Shown: one piece after another, positions 25,246 through 33,400 of the stretch
Layout: each line of letters opens with the position of its first letter
Position numbering within the stretch: position 1 is the stretch's first letter
Origin: Pseudomonas sp. C2B4
GTDB taxonomy: Bacteria; Pseudomonadota; Gammaproteobacteria; Pseudomonadales; Pseudomonadaceae
Length of the DNA: 64,000 nt
Reading direction: 5' to 3'
Assembly: GCF_013359695.1 (NCBI RefSeq)
Contig: NZ_JABFMU010000020.1
Coordinates: forward strand, 31,490 to 95,489
Notes under the pieces: model-generated
What the model was told of the DNA's origin: nothing
Database searches by the model: none
What the model saw: only the letters and a program-made list of their open reading frames with translations
Made by a program: the position numbers and the translations under genes

Positions 25246-26805
25246 ATGCAGGCACAAACACAAGTACTACAACAGCCCGGCAATTTTTTCAGTGGCAGTG
25301 GCAGCTTGCGCTTCAACGGGATCGGCAAGACCTTTCCCGGTGTGAAGGCGCTGGACAACATTAATTTCGTCGCACATCCAGGGCAGGTTCATGCCTTGAT
25401 GGGCGAAAACGGCGCCGGCAAGTCTACGCTGCTGAAAATCCTCGGGGGGGCTTATATCCCGAGCAGCGGCACGTTGCAGATCGGCGAGCAAACGATGGAC
25501 TTCAAGTCCACGGCCGACAGCATCGGCAGCGGCGTGGCGGTGATCCACCAGGAGCTGCACCTGGTGCCGGAAATGACCGTGGCGGAAAACCTGTTTCTCG
25601 GCCACCTGCCAGCGAGCTTCGGCCTGATCAATCGCCGCCTCTTGCGTCAGCAAGCGCTGGCCTGCCTCAAGGGCCTGGCCGACGAAATCGACCCGCAGGA
25701 GAAAGTCGGGCGCCTGTCCCTCGGGCAACGGCAACTGGTGGAGATTGCCAAGGCCCTGTCCCGTGGCGCCCACGTGATTGCCTTCGACGAACCCACCAGC
25801 AGCCTCTCGGCGCGAGAGATCGATCGCTTGATGGCAATCATCGGTCGCTTGCGGGACGAGGGCAAAGTGGTGCTGTACGTCTCCCATCGCATGGAGGAAG
25901 TGTTCCGCATCTGCAACGCCGTGACGGTGTTCAAGGACGGCCGCTACGTGCGCACCTTCGAGGACATGAGCGAGCTGACCCACGATCAACTGGTCACCTG
26001 CATGGTCGGTCGCGACATTCAGGACATCTACGATTACCGGCCTCGCCCGCGTGGCGCGGTGGCCTTGAAGGTCGATGGCCTGCTGGGACCTGGCTTGCGC
26101 GAACCGGTGAGTTTCCAGGCGCACAAAGGCGAGATTCTCGGGCTGTTCGGTCTGGTCGGCGCCGGGCGCACGGAATTGTTTCGCCTGCTCAGCGGCCTGG
26201 AGCGCAACAGCGCCGGACGCCTGGAACTGCGCGGCCATGAGCTGAAATTGCGCTCGCCCCGCGATGCCATTGCCGCCGGGATTTTGCTGTGTCCAGAGGA
26301 CCGCAAGAAAGAGGGCATCATTCCGCTGGCCAGCGTCGCCGAGAACATCAACATCAGCGCCCGCAAGGCCCACTCCGGTCTTGGCTGCCTGATTCGCGGA
26401 CTCTGGGAAAAGGACAACGCCGACAAACAGATCAAGGCGCTGAAGGTGAAGACGCCCCACGCCGGGCAGCAGATCAAGTTCCTGTCCGGCGGCAACCAGC
26501 AGAAAGCCATTCTCGGTCGCTGGCTGTCGATGCCGATGAAGGTCCTGCTGCTCGACGAGCCCACCCGTGGCATCGACATCGGCGCCAAGGCCGAGATCTA
26601 CCAAATCATCCACAACCTGGCTGCCAGCGGCATCGCGGTGATCGTGGTGTCCAGCGACCTGATGGAAGTGATGGGCATCTCCGACCGCATCCTGGTGCTG
26701 TGCGAAGGCGCGATGCGCGGCGAACTGAGCCGCGAACAGGCCAATGAATCCAACCTGCTGCAACTGGCTTTGCCGCGCCAACGCGCTGACGGCGTGGCGA
26801 ACTGA
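25246..26805 (+). CDS. araG: L-arabinose-type ABC transporter, ATP-binding protein
   Basis: Fused double ATPase of 519 aa that powers sugar import. The first domain has Walker A GENGAGKSTLLK, signature LSLGQRQLVEIAKAL and Walker B VIAFDEPTSSL. The second has the degenerate Walker A GLVGAGRTELFR, the signature LSGGNQQKAILGRWL and Walker B VLLLDEPTRGIDIGAK; the arrangement is usual for CUT2 sugar transporters. The start at 25246 (GATGAGGTGGTT upstream) gives the expected length; an upstream in-frame extension is not family-like. Confidence 0.94.
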   Translation: MQAQTQVLQQPGNFFSGSGSLRFNGIGKTFPGVKALDNINFVAHPGQVHALMGENGAGKSTLLKILGGAYIPSSGTLQIGEQTMDFKSTADSIGSGVAVIHQELHLVPEMTVAENLFLGHLPASFGLINRRLLRQQALACLKGLADEIDPQEKVGRLSLGQRQLVEIAKALSRGAHVIAFDEPTSSLSAREIDRLMAIIGRLRDEGKVVLYVSHRMEEVFRICNAVTVFKDGRYVRTFEDMSELTHDQLVTCMVGRDIQDIYDYRPRPRGAVALKVDGLLGPGLREPVSFQAHKGEILGLFGLVGAGRTELFRLLSGLERNSAGRLELRGHELKLRSPRDAIAAGILLCPEDRKKEGIIPLASVAENINISARKAHSGLGCLIRGLWEKDNADKQIKALKVKTPHAGQQIKFLSGGNQQKAILGRWLSMPMKVLLLDEPTRGIDIGAKAEIYQIIHNLAASGIAVIVVSSDLMEVMGISDRILVLCEGAMRGELSREQANESNLLQLALPRQRADGVAN

Positions 26806-26814
26806 GAGGTGACT

Positions 26815-27786
26815 ATGATGACAACCCAAAACGAAACCCTGCCGACTGCGCGCAAACCCTTGGACCTGCGGCGCTTTCTCGATGACTGGGTAATGTTGCT
26901 GGCGGCCGTGGGGATCTTCGTGCTCTGCACCTTGTTGATCGACAACTTCCTTTCACCGCTGAACATGCGCGGCCTGGGCCTGGCGATTTCCACCACCGGA
27001 ATCGCCGCGTGCACCATGCTGTATTGCCTGGCGTCCGGGCATTTCGATTTATCGGTGGGGTCGGTGATTGCCTGTGCAGGCGTGGTTGCCGCAGTGGTGA
27101 TGCGCGACACCGACAGCGTGTTCCTCGGGGTCAGCGCGGCGCTGGTGATGGGGCTGATTGTCGGGCTGATCAACGGCATCGTGATCGCCAAGCTGCGGGT
27201 CAATGCGTTGATCACCACCCTGGCGACCATGCAGATCGTGCGCGGTCTGGCTTACATCTTCGCCAATGGCAAAGCGGTAGGCGTGTCCCAGGAATCGTTC
27301 TTCGTGTTCGGCAATGGCCAGTTGTTCGGCGTACCGGTACCGATCCTGATCACCATCGTCTGTTTCCTGTTCTTCGGCTGGCTGCTCAACTACACCACCT
27401 ACGGGCGCAACACCATGGCCATCGGCGGCAACCAGGAAGCGGCGTTACTGGCGGGGGTCAATGTTGACCGGACCAAGATCATCATCTTCGCCGTGCACGG
27501 GGTGATTGGCGCGCTGGCCGGGGTGATCCTGGCATCGCGCATGACCTCGGGCCAGCCGATGATCGGCCAGGGGTTCGAGCTGACGGTGATTTCGGCGTGC
27601 GTGTTGGGCGGGGTGTCCTTGAGCGGCGGGATCGGCATGATCCGGCATGTGATTGCCGGGGTGTTGATTCTGGCGATCATCGAGAACGCGATGAACCTGA
27701 AGAATATCGATACGTTTTATCAGTATGTGATTCGTGGTTCGATTCTGCTGTTGGCTGTCGTGATAGATCGCCTGAAACAACGCTAA
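26815..27786 (+). CDS. araH: L-arabinose-type ABC transporter, permease
   Basis: Inner-membrane permease of 323 aa with about eight to ten hydrophobic helices, matching E. coli AraH through long stretches such as GLGLAIS, CLASGHFDLSVGSVIACAG, INALITT-like NALITTLATMQIVRGLAYI (read in parts) and ASRMTSGQPM. GAGAGGTGACT precedes two consecutive ATGs at 26815 and 26818. It ends the araFGH operon and is followed by three REPINs. Confidence 0.94.
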   Translation: MMTTQNETLPTARKPLDLRRFLDDWVMLLAAVGIFVLCTLLIDNFLSPLNMRGLGLAISTTGIAACTMLYCLASGHFDLSVGSVIACAGVVAAVVMRDTDSVFLGVSAALVMGLIVGLINGIVIAKLRVNALITTLATMQIVRGLAYIFANGKAVGVSQESFFVFGNGQLFGVPVPILITIVCFLFFGWLLNYTTYGRNTMAIGGNQEAALLAGVNVDRTKIIIFAVHGVIGALAGVILASRMTSGQPMIGQGFELTVISACVLGGVSLSGGIGMIRHVIAGVLILAIIENAMNLKNIDTFYQYVIRGSILLLAVVIDRLKQR

Positions 27787-27797
27787 TCACTATCCCC

Positions 27798-27886
27798 TGT
27801 GGGAGCTTGCCTGCTCGCGAAAGCGGAGTGTCAGACACATGGATGTTCGATGTGCCGACCCCTTCGCGAGCAGGCTCGCTCCCACA
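27798..27886. repeat. REPIN, type A, copy 1 of a tandem triplet
   Basis: Inverted REP pair around the spacer AAGCGGAGTGTCAGACACAT and following bases. The first unit is slightly divergent (GGGAGCTTGCC). It repeats with a period of about 133 bp. Confidence 0.9.
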
Positions 27887-27931
27887 GTTGACCGGTGTTG
27901 TTCGAAAGTCTTGTGCTCGCCACATATCCTT

Positions 27932-28018
27932 TGTGAGAGTGAGCCTGCTCGCGAAAGCGGAGTGTCAGACACATGGATGCTGGGTATGCCGGCGTTCGCG
28001 AGCAGGCTCGCTCCCACA
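27932..28018. repeat. REPIN, type A, copy 2 of a tandem triplet
   Basis: Second copy, with the same spacer motif. The left unit begins TGTGAGAGTGAGCC, a two-base divergence. The DNA between REPINs (GTTGACCGG...) is also repeated, so the duplication included flanking sequence. Confidence 0.9.
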
Positions 28019-28063
28019 GTTGACCGGGGTCGTTCGAGAGTTTTGTGTTCGCCGCACATCCTT

Positions 28064-28152
28064 TGTGGGAGCGAGCCTGCTCGCGAAAGCGGTGGGTCTG
28101 ACACATGGATGCTGGGTATGCCGGCGTCTTTGCGAGCAGGCTCGCTCCCACA
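28064..28152. repeat. REPIN, type A, copy 3 of a tandem triplet
   Basis: Third copy. The right unit reads TTTGCGAGCAGGCTCG. The triplet fills most of the 453-bp gap between araH and the GntR gene; nothing else is seen there apart from the GntR promoter. Confidence 0.9.
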
Positions 28153-28202
28153 TTGCTTACTACCCAAACACTACTCCTTCCGTCACTTCCCCCAAATATC
28201 CC

Positions 28203-28232
28203 TTGCCCGTCACAACCGGTTTCGGGTATCAA
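28203..28232 (+). promoter_or_regulatory. Possible promoter of the GntR-ADP-ribosylglycohydrolase operon
   Basis: TTGCCC (28203-28208) and TATCAA (28227-28232) are 18 bp apart, and the start codon of the GntR gene follows the -10 by only 7 nt. No ribosome binding site is visible, so the mRNA may be leaderless. Confidence 0.4.
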
Positions 28233-28239
28233 TTTGTAC

Positions 28240-28953
28240 ATGATTAGACAGGTACGATTCGACAAGAAACAACGGGTGGTCGACGAGCTCATCCGGCGCA
28301 TTGAAAGCGGTCTCATGGAGGACGGTTTTCATCTGCCGGGCGAGCATCAGTTGGCTCAAGAATTCAAAGTCAGCCGAGGTACTTTGCGTGAAGCCCTGGC
28401 CGAATTGAAACGGCGCAACTACATCGCGACGCAAAGCGGGGTGGGCTCCATCGTCACGTTCGACGGTGTGGCGCTCGACCAGCGCAGCGGCTGGGCCCAG
28501 GCCCTGGCCGACAGCGGCGCGCTGGTCAATACCGAAGTGCTGCGGCTGGAGGCGGTCACCCGTCCTGACCTGCTGCCCCGTTTCGGCACCGACCAATTCA
28601 TCACCCTCGACCGTCGCCGCCGTTCCAACGACGGTACGCTGGTCTCCCTCGAACGCTCACTGATGCCCGCCACCGGAGGCCTGGAAGGCCTGCCGCGGGT
28701 CGGTTTGATCGACAACTCCCTGACCATCACCCTGGCCGCCTACGGCTATATCGGTGAGCGCGGCGATCAATGGATCGGCGCCGAGCCGTTGAACGCCGAA
28801 GATGCCGAACTGCTCGGGCGTCCGGTCGGCACGGTATTTCTCAAGGCCTTGCGCACCACCTACGACCGGCAAAACCGCTTCATGGAGCAGGTCGAAAGCC
28901 TGCTCGATCCCGTGCATTTCCGCATGCACCTGCAATTTGGAACGATGAAATGA
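28240..28953 (+). CDS. GntR/HutC-family regulator (YegW-like)
   Basis: Transcriptional regulator of 237 aa: an N-terminal winged helix-turn-helix (LPGEHQLAQEFKVSRGTLRE, about residues 29-48) and a C-terminal UTRA ligand-binding domain, so HutC subfamily. The ATG at 28240 gives the typical domain start; longer in-frame starts run into the REPIN. Its stop overlaps the start of the ADP-ribosylglycohydrolase gene (ATGA). With the following three genes it resembles E. coli yegTUVW, in which yegW is a GntR gene. It probably controls this operon in response to a nucleoside-like ligand; that is inference. Confidence 0.87.
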   Translation: MIRQVRFDKKQRVVDELIRRIESGLMEDGFHLPGEHQLAQEFKVSRGTLREALAELKRRNYIATQSGVGSIVTFDGVALDQRSGWAQALADSGALVNTEVLRLEAVTRPDLLPRFGTDQFITLDRRRRSNDGTLVSLERSLMPATGGLEGLPRVGLIDNSLTITLAAYGYIGERGDQWIGAEPLNAEDAELLGRPVGTVFLKALRTTYDRQNRFMEQVESLLDPVHFRMHLQFGTMK

Positions 28954-29948
28954 CGGCGCTCAACCGTGCCCTGGGCGCGTTCTACGGTCTGGCCCTGGGC
29001 GATGCCTTGGGGATGCCGACTCAATCCCTTAGCCGTGTTCAGATCAAGGCACGCTTTGGCGAGATCATCGACTTGCAAGACGCCGGCCCCCTTCAGCCGA
29101 TTGCCGCCAACATGCCCAGGGGTTCGATCACCGATGATACTGAGCAGGCCGTCCTGGTCGGTCAGTTGTTGCTAGACGGCAAAGGCCGGATTGAGCCGGC
29201 GCTGCTCGCCCAACGGCTGATCGAATGGGAAGCCGAGATGCAGGCCAAGGGCTCGCAGGATCTGCTCGGGCCTTCGACCAAGCGCGCCATCGAGATGATC
29301 CTCGCCGGTCATTCGCCGGAGGAGGCCGGGCGCTACGGCACCACCAATGGCGCGGCAATGCGCATCACTCCGGTGGGGATTGCTGCGAACGTTGCTGACC
29401 CCGAGCGTTTCATCGACGCCGTGGTGCAGGCGTGCCAGGTCACCCACAACACCACGCTGGGCATTTCCAGCGCGGCGGCGGTGGCGGCGGTGGTCTCGGC
29501 CGGGATCAACGGCCAGGACCTGGGCGAGGCGTTGAACCTCGGCCAGCAGATCGCCCAGCAAGCGGAAAGTCATGGCCACTGGGTGGCCGGTGGACGAATC
29601 GCTTCGCGCATCAGTTGGGCAAGAACCATCAGCGTCGACAACGACAAGGCGATGCTCGCCGATTTGCTGTACGACGTGATCGGCACCTCGGTGGCTTCCC
29701 AGGAGTCGGTGGTGGTGTCGTTTGCCCTGGCCCAGCAAGTGGCCGTCGGCGAAATGACCGCCTTCGAAGCGCTGTGCATGGCGGCGAGCCTGGGGGGCGA
29801 CACCGATACCATCGCGGCGATTCTCGGTGCGATGCTTGGCGCTTGCCTGGGGCTGGAGAGTTGGCCGGTTGAAATGATCGACATGGTCAAGGCCGTCAAT
29901 GATCTGGAGCTGGAGCCGTTGGTGCAGGGGCTTTTAGCTTTGCGCTGA
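28950..29948 (+). CDS. ADP-ribosylglycohydrolase family protein (YegU-like)
   Basis: Predicted hydrolase of 332 aa with the DraG/ARH fold, which cleaves N- or O-ribosyl bonds using a dinuclear metal centre. Metal-site motifs are intact: GDALGMPTQ, SITDDTEQA (the DDT motif) and the C-terminal GGDTDTIAAILGA. The start overlaps the GntR stop by 4 nt. With a permease and a PfkB kinase beside it, I infer a small ribosylated substrate (nucleoside-like) rather than an ADP-ribosylated protein. E. coli YegU is the closest contextual parallel and is also uncharacterised, to my knowledge. Confidence 0.9.
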   Translation: MTALNRALGAFYGLALGDALGMPTQSLSRVQIKARFGEIIDLQDAGPLQPIAANMPRGSITDDTEQAVLVGQLLLDGKGRIEPALLAQRLIEWEAEMQAKGSQDLLGPSTKRAIEMILAGHSPEEAGRYGTTNGAAMRITPVGIAANVADPERFIDAVVQACQVTHNTTLGISSAAAVAAVVSAGINGQDLGEALNLGQQIAQQAESHGHWVAGGRIASRISWARTISVDNDKAMLADLLYDVIGTSVASQESVVVSFALAQQVAVGEMTAFEALCMAASLGGDTDTIAAILGAMLGACLGLESWPVEMIDMVKAVNDLELEPLVQGLLALR

Positions 29949-29961
29949 CTGGACTGGCCTC

Positions 29962-30036
29962 TTCGCGAGCAGGCTCGCTCCCACAGGGAATCTGTGTCGT
30001 TCACGAATCCAGTGTGGGAGTGAGCCTGCTCGCGAA
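29962..30036. repeat. REPIN, type A (inverted orientation)
   Basis: REP units face outwards compared with most copies, around the spacer GGGAATCTGTGTCGTTCACG and following bases. A near-identical element with nearly the same spacer lies at 32561-32636, on the other side of the permease and kinase genes. Confidence 0.9.
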
Positions 30037-30162
30037 GGGCGCGCCGCCGATTCAATTTGATAACCCGCAACGGAATGCACAAACACGGCCAGGACCGCCG
30101 GGATGTTGTGTCGACTTCCCTAATTGCCCACAACCACAAGAATGGCAACAGGAGCATTTTTC

Positions 30163-31629
30163 ATGAGTTCATCGAACGCCGGGCAGAACGCCGGGCAACT
30201 GGAAACCCGTGGCATCGAACCGGTGCCGGAGGCCGAGTGCAATGGTCATCCGTTGCAACTGTTCTGGGTCTGGTTCGCCGCCAACATTTCCATCCTCGGC
30301 CTGCCGCTGGGCGCGACCCTCGTGGCCTTTCGCGGGTTGGCGATCTGGCAGGCGATCATCGTCGCGATCCTCGGTGCCGCCGGTTCTTTCGCGGTGGTCG
30401 GGATCATCTCCATCGCCGGTCGCCGTGGTCGTGCACCGAGCCTGACCCTGTCACGCGCCATCTTCGGCGTGCGCGGCAATATCGGCCCGACCCTGGTGTC
30501 GCTGATGTCGCGCCTGGGCTGGGAAACCGTCAACACCACCACGGCGGCATTCGTGCTGCTGTCGCTGTGCTCGATCCTGTTCGGCTCGCCGGTGGAAGCG
30601 AAAAGCGCGCCTGTGCTGACACTGGTGTTCATCGCCATTTTCGTGCTGTTGACCTTGTCGGTGTCCGGCCTCGGTCACGCCACACTGCTGGTGATCCAGA
30701 AGTGGGCAACCTACGTGTTCGGCGCGCTGAACATCCTGGTGGGCGGCTTCCTCTGCGCCACCATCGACTGGAGCGCGGTGTTCAACGCCACGCCGGCGCC
30801 GATGAGCGCGATGATCATCGGCATCGGCACCATGGCCGCCGGCACCGGGATCGGTTGGGCCAACGCCGGCGCGGACATGTCGCGCTATCAGCACCGCAGC
30901 GTCAAGGCTGTGCGTCTGGTGGCGTCAGCGGCGTTCGGCGCGGGGATTCCGCTGGTGCTGCTGATCACTCTCGGCGGCCTGTTGTCGGTGGGCAACAATG
31001 ACCTGGCCCAGGCTACGGACCCGATCATCGCCATCCGTGACATGCTGCCGACCTGGATGGCCGTGCCGTACCTGATCACCGCGTTCGGCGGCCTGCTGCT
31101 GTCGAACAACCTATCGGTGTACTCCGCCGGCCTGACCACCCTGACCCTGGGACTCAAGGTCAAGCGCGTCTATGCAGTGGTGGTGGACATCGTCGCGATC
31201 TTCGCCGGCTCCATTTACTTCATGCTGATCGCCGACAGTTTCTACGGCCCGTTCATCACCTTCATTTCCCTGCTGGCAGTGCCGATCACCGCCTGGGTCG
31301 GGATTTTCGTGGTCGATCTGATTCACCGTCACTACTACAGCCCCAAGGATCTGCTGGACGTCAGCCCAAGCAGCGCCTACTGGTATCACGGTGGCGTCGA
31401 GTGGCGAGCGTTCAGTGCCTGGGCGGTGGCGATCGTGCTGGGTTTCAGCTTCACCACCATCGGCACCACGGCAGAAAATGTCTGGTTCAAGGGTGTCCTG
31501 TCCGACTCGTGGCTGGGGCATAACGGCCTGGGCTGGATCGTGACTTTCGTGGTGGCCGGCGGGGTTTACTTTGTACTGGGCGGGGCCAGGGATCGTCGTG
31601 CCGCACTGAACGAGAATGCTCATGCCTAA
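30163..31629 (+). CDS. NCS1 family nucleobase/nucleoside permease
   Basis: Inner-membrane secondary transporter of 488 aa with about 12 hydrophobic helices, of the purine-cytosine permease (NCS1/CodB-like) family. Characteristic parts are FWVWFAANISILG in helix 1 and GTGIGWANAGADMSRY. Family members import cytosine, purines, allantoin, hydantoins or nucleosides with H+ or Na+. GGAG lies 8 nt before the ATG at 30163. It takes the place of the MFS nucleoside transporter YegT of the E. coli yeg operon, and its stop overlaps the kinase start by 8 nt. Confidence 0.9.
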   Translation: MSSSNAGQNAGQLETRGIEPVPEAECNGHPLQLFWVWFAANISILGLPLGATLVAFRGLAIWQAIIVAILGAAGSFAVVGIISIAGRRGRAPSLTLSRAIFGVRGNIGPTLVSLMSRLGWETVNTTTAAFVLLSLCSILFGSPVEAKSAPVLTLVFIAIFVLLTLSVSGLGHATLLVIQKWATYVFGALNILVGGFLCATIDWSAVFNATPAPMSAMIIGIGTMAAGTGIGWANAGADMSRYQHRSVKAVRLVASAAFGAGIPLVLLITLGGLLSVGNNDLAQATDPIIAIRDMLPTWMAVPYLITAFGGLLLSNNLSVYSAGLTTLTLGLKVKRVYAVVVDIVAIFAGSIYFMLIADSFYGPFITFISLLAVPITAWVGIFVVDLIHRHYYSPKDLLDVSPSSAYWYHGGVEWRAFSAWAVAIVLGFSFTTIGTTAENVWFKGVLSDSWLGHNGLGWIVTFVVAGGVYFVLGGARDRRAALNENAHA

Positions 31630-32551
31630 TATGCTGCACACCGGCCAGGTCATCATCGACCTGGTCATGGCCGTGGATCAATTGCCGCAAGCGGGCGGCG
31701 ATGTGTTGGCGCAGTCCGCCAGCTTCGAAGCCGGCGGCGGTTTCAACGTGATGGCCGCGGCGGCGCGCAATGGCTTGCCGGTGGTCTACCTGGGGCGCCA
31801 CGGCACCGGGCGTTTCGGCGACCTGGCCCGTGAGGCGATGGCGGCCGAAGGCATCCGCATCGGCCTTGCGGATCGCGCCGAACGGGATACCGGATTGTGC
31901 GTGGCGATCACCGACGCTTCAGCCGAGCGTAGTTTCGTTTCCTACATCGGCGCCGAAGGCGATCTGACGGCCGAGGACCTGGCGGGAGTGACCGTTGAGG
32001 CGGGTGATTTCGTGTACGTCAGCGGCTACAGCTTGCTGCTGGCAGGCAAGGGCCAGGCTCTGCTGGATTGGGTGCGAACCTTGCCGACCGAGGTCAAGGT
32101 GGTGTTCGATCCAGGTCCCCTGGTGGATTCGCCGGATGCGCCGCTGATGCAAGCCTTGCTGGCGCGCATCGACCTGTGGACCAGCAACAGCGTCGAGGCG
32201 CTGCGGTTTACCGGGGCGTCGGATATCGGCGAAGCGCTGGATCGCCTGGCTGAGATGCTTCCGGCGAAAGTCTTGAAGGTGGTGCGTGACGGGCCCCAGG
32301 GGTGCTGGATCAACCAGGGTTCCGAGCGTCGGCATGTACCGGGTTTCAAGGTTGAAGCGGTGGACAGCAATGGCGCGGGCGATGCCCATGCCGGGGTGTT
32401 TGTGGCGGGGTTGGCGCAGGGGTTGTCGGCGCTGGATGCGGCGCGACGGGCCAATGCGGCGGCGGCTTTGGCAGTGACTCGGTGGGGGCCGGCGACATCG
32501 CCGGGGACTGCTGAGGTGGATGTGTTCATCAGCAAATCATTTAGCGACTGA
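31622..32551 (+). CDS. PfkB family carbohydrate/nucleoside kinase (YegV-like)
   Basis: Ribokinase-superfamily kinase of 309 aa. It has the N-terminal GG pair in FEAGGGFNVMAAAARNG and the C-terminal anion-hole signature DSNGAGDAHAGVF with the catalytic Asp. The ATG at 31622 overlaps the permease stop. Substrates in this family include ribose, nucleosides and sugar acids; here, phosphorylation of the sugar freed by the ADP-ribosylglycohydrolase homologue, or of the imported nucleoside, is plausible. E. coli yegV is the contextual parallel. Confidence 0.9.
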   Translation: MPNMLHTGQVIIDLVMAVDQLPQAGGDVLAQSASFEAGGGFNVMAAAARNGLPVVYLGRHGTGRFGDLAREAMAAEGIRIGLADRAERDTGLCVAITDASAERSFVSYIGAEGDLTAEDLAGVTVEAGDFVYVSGYSLLLAGKGQALLDWVRTLPTEVKVVFDPGPLVDSPDAPLMQALLARIDLWTSNSVEALRFTGASDIGEALDRLAEMLPAKVLKVVRDGPQGCWINQGSERRHVPGFKVEAVDSNGAGDAHAGVFVAGLAQGLSALDAARRANAAAALAVTRWGPATSPGTAEVDVFISKSFSD

Positions 32552-32560
32552 TCCATCGCT

Positions 32561-32636
32561 TTCGCGAGCAGGCTCGCTCCCACAGGGGAATTTGTGTCGT
32601 TCACAAATCCAGTGTGGGAGCGAGCCTGCTCGCGAA
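32561..32636. repeat. REPIN, type A (inverted orientation)
   Basis: Near copy of the REPIN at 29962-30036, including the spacer. The pair brackets the permease and kinase genes. Downstream it separates the operon from a convergent small gene. Confidence 0.9.
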
Positions 32637-32683
32637 GGGGCCCTCAAACTCAACCACAGATTCAGGCTTAACCCGCCTGGCAG

Positions 32684-32938
32684 TCACACATCCAGCTTGC
32701 GTGCCGCCTCGACGCCGGCTGCACTGAGTTTGATCGGCAGGTTCAGCGAATGCTCGCCCGCTTCGTTGCACAGCACATTGCCGTGTTGGATCAGCCCGCG
32801 TTCCTGCAGCGTGGCGAGGGTACTGGCCACGACTTTCTCCCCCCGATAATTGTCCAGGACTTCCTTGCCCAAACCACTCGGATGGGCGTGCAACAGGCGG
32901 GTCAGGACTTCTTTTTCCAGGTTTTTATCGACGTTCAT
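32684..32938 (-). CDS. Small hypothetical protein, winged-helix-like
   Basis: 84-aa protein starting MNVDKNLEKEVLTRLLHAHP, with no signal peptide. The pattern LGKEVLDNYRGEKVVASTLATLQERGLI looks like a small winged helix-turn-helix, ending in a beta hairpin and the helix LSAAGVEAARKL. AAGAGG precedes the ATG on the minus strand. I do not recognise the family. The protein at 42261-42650 ends similarly, with a helix after LTLRGSRLL, and may be a distant relative. Confidence 0.7.
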   Translation of the reverse strand: MNVDKNLEKEVLTRLLHAHPSGLGKEVLDNYRGEKVVASTLATLQERGLIQHGNVLCNEAGEHSLNLPIKLSAAGVEAARKLDV

Positions 32939-32977
32939 GGTTACCTCTTCGTGGCGATGGGTAGGTGTTGCGCAAAG

Positions 32978-33316
32978 CTACTGGCTGACACCACCCTCGG
33001 AACCCGAACCACCGGTGGTGGTTTTTGAACCCATGCCGGAGCCCGCGTTATCAGGCGTTCGGGTATCCGGCAGGTTCAAGCCGCCCTGGCGCCCCATATC
33101 ATTGCCTTGAGTTCTCGGGTCGGTGCCGGTAGAGGGCGGCAGGCTGCTGTCGACGCCCGTGCCGTTGGTGTTCATGCCGGGGGCGCTCTGGATGGCGGGG
33201 GCCTTGGGGCTTTCGACCGGATTGGTCGGCCCGGTGCCGGACGCAGTCGTCGCGGCAATGGCGAGGGGGGACAGCAAGGCAGCAAGGGCGAGGGCGGTCA
33301 GCCTGGATGGGATCAT
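32978..33316 (-). CDS. Secreted Gly/Ser/Thr/Pro-rich small protein
   Basis: 112-aa protein with a clear signal peptide (MIPSRLTALALAALLSPLAIA) followed by a low-complexity, probably disordered region rich in Gly, Ser, Thr, Pro and Asn, ending GGSGSEGGVSQ. No domain is recognised. TGGAGACACCCCC precedes the ATG. The neighbour at 32684 lies 39 bp downstream in the same orientation, so the two may be co-transcribed. Confidence 0.7.
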   Translation of the reverse strand: MIPSRLTALALAALLSPLAIAATTASGTGPTNPVESPKAPAIQSAPGMNTNGTGVDSSLPPSTGTDPRTQGNDMGRQGGLNLPDTRTPDNAGSGMGSKTTTGGSGSEGGVSQ

Positions 33317-33400
33317 GGGGGTGTCTCCATTGATTCAGAGTCCTTACCTGACGTTGGTCCGCCCCCGTTTCCAATTGGTGCCTGATGAACGACGAACGGT

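Noticed and set aside
27798..28152. Three regularly spaced palindromic repeats resembling a CRISPR array
   Set aside because: Units are 87-89 bp REPINs whose spacers are also repeated, the period is about 133 bp, and no cas genes are near.
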